From the NCBI GenBank assembly GCA_009929215.1, contig SAAX01000002.1, positions 52,446 through 116,445 of the forward strand: a stretch of 64,000 nt of DNA, written 5' to 3'. This DNA is from Deltaproteobacteria bacterium. GTDB lineage: Bacteria; Desulfobacterota; Desulfovibrionia; Desulfovibrionales; Desulfovibrionaceae. The notes under the pieces were generated by a model. That model ran no database searches. It was not told the DNA's origin and saw nothing but the letters and a program-made list of their open reading frames with translations. Made by a program: the position numbers and the translations under genes. Below, one piece after another: positions 60,994 to 64,000 of this stretch. Every line of letters begins with the position of its first letter. The stretch's first letter is position 1.

Positions 60994-61563
60994 TTAGAGA
61001 GGCAAACGCAGCAGGCGAATGGTATACGGCTGGATATACAGCAGTTTGCCCTCGCAAATATCGCTTGCGCGGGTCACAAAGCTGTCTTTACGCACATTGA
61101 GGATGGCTTCGGCCTCGTGGCTGCAATCAAAAAGATGCAGCACGTCGTTGGCCAGAGAATCTGCCGTGGTCCAGTGACGGTTCACGGGCGGCCCGTCAGG
61201 GGTGATGTGGCGCATAAAACGAAAGATCACGGCGCGGCCACTGCCAGGGGCAAGCCATGTGCGGCAGCATTCCCACACCTGATCCACAGAGGGGTCGTCC
61301 TCGTCTGTGAATGGCTGGCGTACTTCAAGCGGAAAAAAACGGCTCTGGATACGCAGCATACCGTCAACCAGACCGCAGTAGTCTGTTTCCTGCTCCAGCA
61401 CGGCACGAAAGGCCTCGGGCGAGGCCGCAAGCCCCATGAGGGTTTCATTCAGGATATCGCGCGCCTTGAGCACGCGTATGTTGTGGGTCAGCCGCAAGCC
61501 GTTGAGCACTGCGTAGATGGCGCAAAATGTATCAAGTTTGCCCTGATAAAACGGTTTCAGCAT
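60994..61563 (-). CDS. Papain-like fold protein, putative cysteine peptidase
   Basis: The 189-aa soluble protein begins MLKPFYQGKLDTFCAIYAVLNGLRL, a QGxLDxxCxxYAxxNxL pattern with Cys about residue 14 at the head of a helix, as in papain-like enzymes. A likely His lies in NRHWTTADS (about 129) and an Asp/Asn in LFDCS (about 144). A cysteine peptidase or transglutaminase-like activity is inferred from this motif order only. It has no signal peptide. ATG 61563 follows GGGG. It is divergent from panC; substrate and partner are unknown. Confidence 0.55.
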   Translation of the reverse strand: MLKPFYQGKLDTFCAIYAVLNGLRLTHNIRVLKARDILNETLMGLAASPEAFRAVLEQETDYCGLVDGMLRIQSRFFPLEVRQPFTDEDDPSVDQVWECCRTWLAPGSGRAVIFRFMRHITPDGPPVNRHWTTADSLANDVLHLFDCSHEAEAILNVRKDSFVTRASDICEGKLLYIQPYTIRLLRLPL

Positions 61564-61653
61564 GTATACCCCCAACGGCTGTTATGCCCACAGCAACAGG
61601 CAGGGTCAAGCCTTCTGGCCCGGTGAAGGCGTATGTTCTTTGTGTGCTCCTTC

Positions 61654-61682
61654 TTTACAAGCGGGCAACAGGCGTGTATATA
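61654..61682 (+). promoter_or_regulatory. Sigma70 promoter of panC-metK
   Basis: TTTACA (61654-61659), 17 nt, TATATA (61677-61682), about 34 nt before the panC ATG. metK follows 39 nt after panC with no terminator, so it can be read from here. Confidence 0.62.
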
Positions 61683-61716
61683 AGTTCCTTCAGAAACAAT
61701 ATCACAATACCTTGAT

Positions 61717-62565
61717 ATGCAGATATTAACAAATCCCAAAGAACTGGCGGCCCAGTGCAGGGCCTGGCATAAAGCCGGAGACGACATTGCTCTGGTTCCC
61801 ACCATGGGCTACTACCATCAGGGGCACGAAGACCTTATGGCCTATGCCCGCACGCAGGCAAAGCGTCTGGTAGTGAGCCTTTTTGTCAACCCCACCCAGT
61901 TTGGCCCTGGCGAAGATCTGGATGCCTACCCCAGAAATCCCGAGCGTGATGCAGAGGTTGCCCGCAGCCAGGGAGCCGATGTGCTGTTCATGCCCGACCC
62001 GGGGGCCATGTATCACCCCGACCACGGCACATGGGTGGAAGTTCCCGACCTTTCCCATGGGCTGTGCGGCCTTTCGCGGCCAGTGCATTTTAGGGGCGTG
62101 TGCACGGTGGTGCTCAAGCTCTTTATGCTCACTGGTGCCGATGTGGCCGTGTTTGGGCAAAAGGACTGGCAGCAGCAGGCCATTTTGCGCCGCATGGTTC
62201 GCGACCTGGATGTGCCTGTGCGCATTGAAACCCGCGAAACTGTGCGCGAAGCTGACGGCCTGGCTCTTTCCTCGCGCAATGTTTACCTGAGCGCAGACGA
62301 GCGCGCCCACGCGCCAGAAATTCGCAAGGCCCTGCTTGTTGCCCAAAAACTGGCACAGAGCGGCGAAACCAGCGTTAAACTGCTGCGCGAGGCCGTGCTG
62401 CGCCGCTGGGCAGAATTTTTGCCCCTGGGACGGCTGGACTACCTCAGCATTGTGCACCCGGAATCCATGACTCCGCTCACCGAAGTTACCGGCCCCGCGC
62501 TCATGGCATGCGCCGTGCGTGTTGGCAAGGCCAGGCTTATCGACAACATTCTGTTGCGTTCATAA
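61717..62565 (+). CDS. panC: Pantothenate synthetase
   Basis: The 282-aa cytoplasmic ligase joins pantoate and beta-alanine using ATP. VPTMGYYHQGHEDLM is the HIGH-like site (here Tyr-His-Gln in place of the usual Leu-His-Glu), FVNPTQFGPGEDLDAYPR, FRGVCTVVLKLFML, AVFGQKDWQQQAILRRMVRDL and SSRNVYLSADER are family motifs. panB lies elsewhere (14 kb). Its co-transcription with metK is probable but the two share no direct pathway. Confidence 0.95.
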   Translation: MQILTNPKELAAQCRAWHKAGDDIALVPTMGYYHQGHEDLMAYARTQAKRLVVSLFVNPTQFGPGEDLDAYPRNPERDAEVARSQGADVLFMPDPGAMYHPDHGTWVEVPDLSHGLCGLSRPVHFRGVCTVVLKLFMLTGADVAVFGQKDWQQQAILRRMVRDLDVPVRIETRETVREADGLALSSRNVYLSADERAHAPEIRKALLVAQKLAQSGETSVKLLREAVLRRWAEFLPLGRLDYLSIVHPESMTPLTEVTGPALMACAVRVGKARLIDNILLRS

Positions 62566-62604
62566 ACCCGCGCCGCTTTGACGCGAGCGCCCAAGGAGAT
62601 TCAT

Positions 62605-63777
62605 ATGCAAACCAAGGGCAAGTATTTTTTCACTTCTGAGTCCGTGACCGAAGGTCACCCCGACAAAGTCGCCGACCAGATTTCTGACGCCATTCTTGAT
62701 ACCCTGCTGGCCCAGGACGCAGACGCCCACGTGGCCTGCGAAACCCTGGTGACCACCGGCATGGCCGTTATCGCTGGCGAAATTACCACCACCGGCTACG
62801 CCGACCTGCCCCAGGTTGTGCGCGAAACCATCAAGGGCATTGGCTACAACAGCTCTGAAATGGGCTTTGACTGGCAGACCTGCGCCGTTATCAACGCCAT
62901 TGGCCGTCAGTCGCCCGACATCGCTCAGGGTGTTGTGCGCGAAAAGCCCGAAGATCAGGGTGCTGGCGACCAGGGCATGATGTTTGGCTATGCCTGCAAC
63001 GAAACCTCCACCCTTATGCCCGCCCCCATCTACTGGGCGCACCAGCTCTCGCAGCAGCTTTCCAAGGTGCGCAAGGACGGCACGGTGGATATCTTCCGTC
63101 CCGATGGCAAGACCCAGGTCTCGTTTGAGTACCAGGACGGCAAGCCCGTGCGCATCAACAACGTGGTGGTTTCCACCCAGCACTCTGCCAGCGCCAGCCA
63201 GGCCGATGTGGCCGAGGCTGTGAAACAGCACGTCATTCGCCCCATTCTGGAACCCTCTGGCTATTTTGACGAAAAAGCCTGCGAAATCTTCATCAACACC
63301 ACGGGCCGTTTTGTGGTGGGTGGCCCCATGGGTGACTGCGGTCTTACCGGCCGCAAGATCATTCAGGACACCTACGGCGGCAGCGGCCACCACGGCGGCG
63401 GCGCTTTCTCCGGCAAGGACCCCTCCAAGGTTGACCGTTCCGGCGCGTACATGGGCCGTTACATTGCCAAGAACGTGGTTGCCGCTGGCCTTGCCCCGGT
63501 GTGCGAAGTGCAGATTGCCTACTGCATCGGCGTGGCCCAGCCCGTGAGCGTGCTTGTTTCCTCGCAGGGAACCAGCGAACTTTCGGACGAGCTGCTCACC
63601 AAGGCCGTGCGCGAAGTCTTTGACCTGCGCCCCTACTTCATCAGCAAGCGTCTTGATCTCAAGCGCCCCATCTACCAGAAGTCTTCGTGCTACGGCCACT
63701 TTGGCCGCGAACTGCCCGAATTCTCGTGGGAAAAGACCGACGCCGTGGCCGACCTGCGCACCGCCGCCAAGGTTTAG
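62605..63777 (+). CDS. metK: S-adenosylmethionine synthetase
   Basis: The 390-aa cytoplasmic enzyme makes SAM from methionine and [43 protein letters not shown] and [27 protein letters not shown] are the classic signatures, and [25 protein letters not shown] is the phosphate loop. AAGGAG (62593-62598) defines ATG 62605; the frame is open to 62578. SAM supplies the methyltransferases and RimO in this window. No SAM riboswitch was seen in the short upstream gap. Confidence 0.97.
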   Translation: MQTKGKYFFTSESVTEGHPDKVADQISDAILDTLLAQDADAHVACETLVTTGMAVIAGEITTTGYADLPQVVRETIKGIGYNSSEMGFDWQTCAVINAIGRQSPDIAQGVVREKPEDQGAGDQGMMFGYACNETSTLMPAPIYWAHQLSQQLSKVRKDGTVDIFRPDGKTQVSFEYQDGKPVRINNVVVSTQHSASASQADVAEAVKQHVIRPILEPSGYFDEKACEIFINTTGRFVVGGPMGDCGLTGRKIIQDTYGGSGHHGGGAFSGKDPSKVDRSGAYMGRYIAKNVVAAGLAPVCEVQIAYCIGVAQPVSVLVSSQGTSELSDELLTKAVREVFDLRPYFISKRLDLKRPIYQKSSCYGHFGRELPEFSWEKTDAVADLRTAAKV

Positions 63778-63804
63778 CACAGCGCCCTATATTTGCCCTT
63801 TTTG

Positions 63805-63848
63805 AGGGGCAGGAAACTCCTTGCGGGGTTTTCTGCCCCTTATTTTTT
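63805..63848 (+). terminator. Terminator after metK
   Basis: AGGGGCAG (63805-63812) and further pairing through GGGGTTTTCTGCCCCT (63825-63840) form an imperfect long stem, then ATTTTTT (63842-63848). Confidence 0.78.
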
Positions 63849-64000
63849 GCTTCCACACCGCCTGCCGCCACGGCCTTGCGAAGCTGCCCGGCCCCGCGCC
63901 CTGCCAGCCTGAAACTGCCACAAAACACTGCCACGCCCCATGAGTTGCAAGCCGCCCCGCCCTTGCCTATACTGCATCACTTGACCGCGCTGCTCTTGCG

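Noticed and set aside
62566..62604. Possible SAM riboswitch before metK
   Set aside because: Only 39 nt separate it from panC, too short for a known SAM riboswitch.

Overview
The window is about 64 kb of high-GC chromosome from a motile, anaerobic deltaproteobacterium, most probably Desulfovibrio or a close relative. This is judged from gene content and protein style only, with no database search. The pointers are short paralogous flagellins starting MYIN, hypF for [NiFe]-hydrogenase maturation, separate feoA and feoB loci, a carboxynorspermidine-type polyamine gene and many GGDEF proteins. I see no rRNA, tRNA, CRISPR array, insertion sequence or prophage.

Layout. 1-8.5 kb: 3' end of asnS, asd, a class IV aminotransferase overlapping a glycosyltransferase, a Zn-finger PP-loop tRNA thiolase, feoB, and a membrane diguanylate cyclase starting on the base after the feoB stop. 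8.5-10 kb: an AT-rich patch with a membrane-anchored gene interrupted by an in-frame TAA, then feoA and a gene-free stretch with a phased TTATG array. 10-18.7 kb: an acyltransferase, a giant helicase-exonuclease fusion resembling MrfA joined to MrfB, panB-speB, an unknown gene, a methyltransferase and a Bcr/CflA-type efflux pump. 18.9-25.4 kb: a UvrD/PcrA-type helicase, thiL, a GT2 glycosyltransferase, a class II aldolase, and two periplasmic proteins resembling nickel-uptake accessory components behind NikR-like half-sites. 25.4-31.7 kb: serS, a lipoprotein/TPR/small-protein operon, a PAS-GGDEF protein and a secreted protein.

31.8-43.9 kb: sppA, an acyl-CoA synthetase with an XRE-cupin regulator, hypF, an RNA m5C methyltransferase, a periplasmic FG-GAP-type protein, purD and purE. 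44-50.8 kb, minus strand: a 7TM-PAS-GGDEF cyclase, carboxynorspermidine synthase, a histone-deacetylase-family enzyme with a zinc-ribbon tail, a small unknown protein, tmk and an HD-domain exonuclease. 50.9-53.9 kb: surE, fba, gap. 54.4-57 kb: two flagellin genes, each with its own leader. 57-63.8 kb: rimO, a PAS-GGDEF-EAL protein, a papain-like protein, and panC-metK.

Functional themes. (1) Metal supply: feoA and feoB carry similar promoters with a Fur-like box over the feoB -10, and the nickel-type proteins sit near hypF. (2) c-di-GMP: three GGDEF proteins and one EAL protein lie near flagellins whose leaders look like CsrA targets. (3) Housekeeping: pantothenate, purine, thiamine, methionine/SAM, triose-phosphate metabolism and polyamines. 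The observations most worth checking are the helicase-nuclease fusion with an embedded ribosome binding site and start, the paired GGA-loop hairpins in both flagellin leaders, the TAA-split AT-rich gene, the TTATG array, the hairpin-rich region before purD, and the 21-bp perfect palindrome upstream of the PAS-GGDEF gene.
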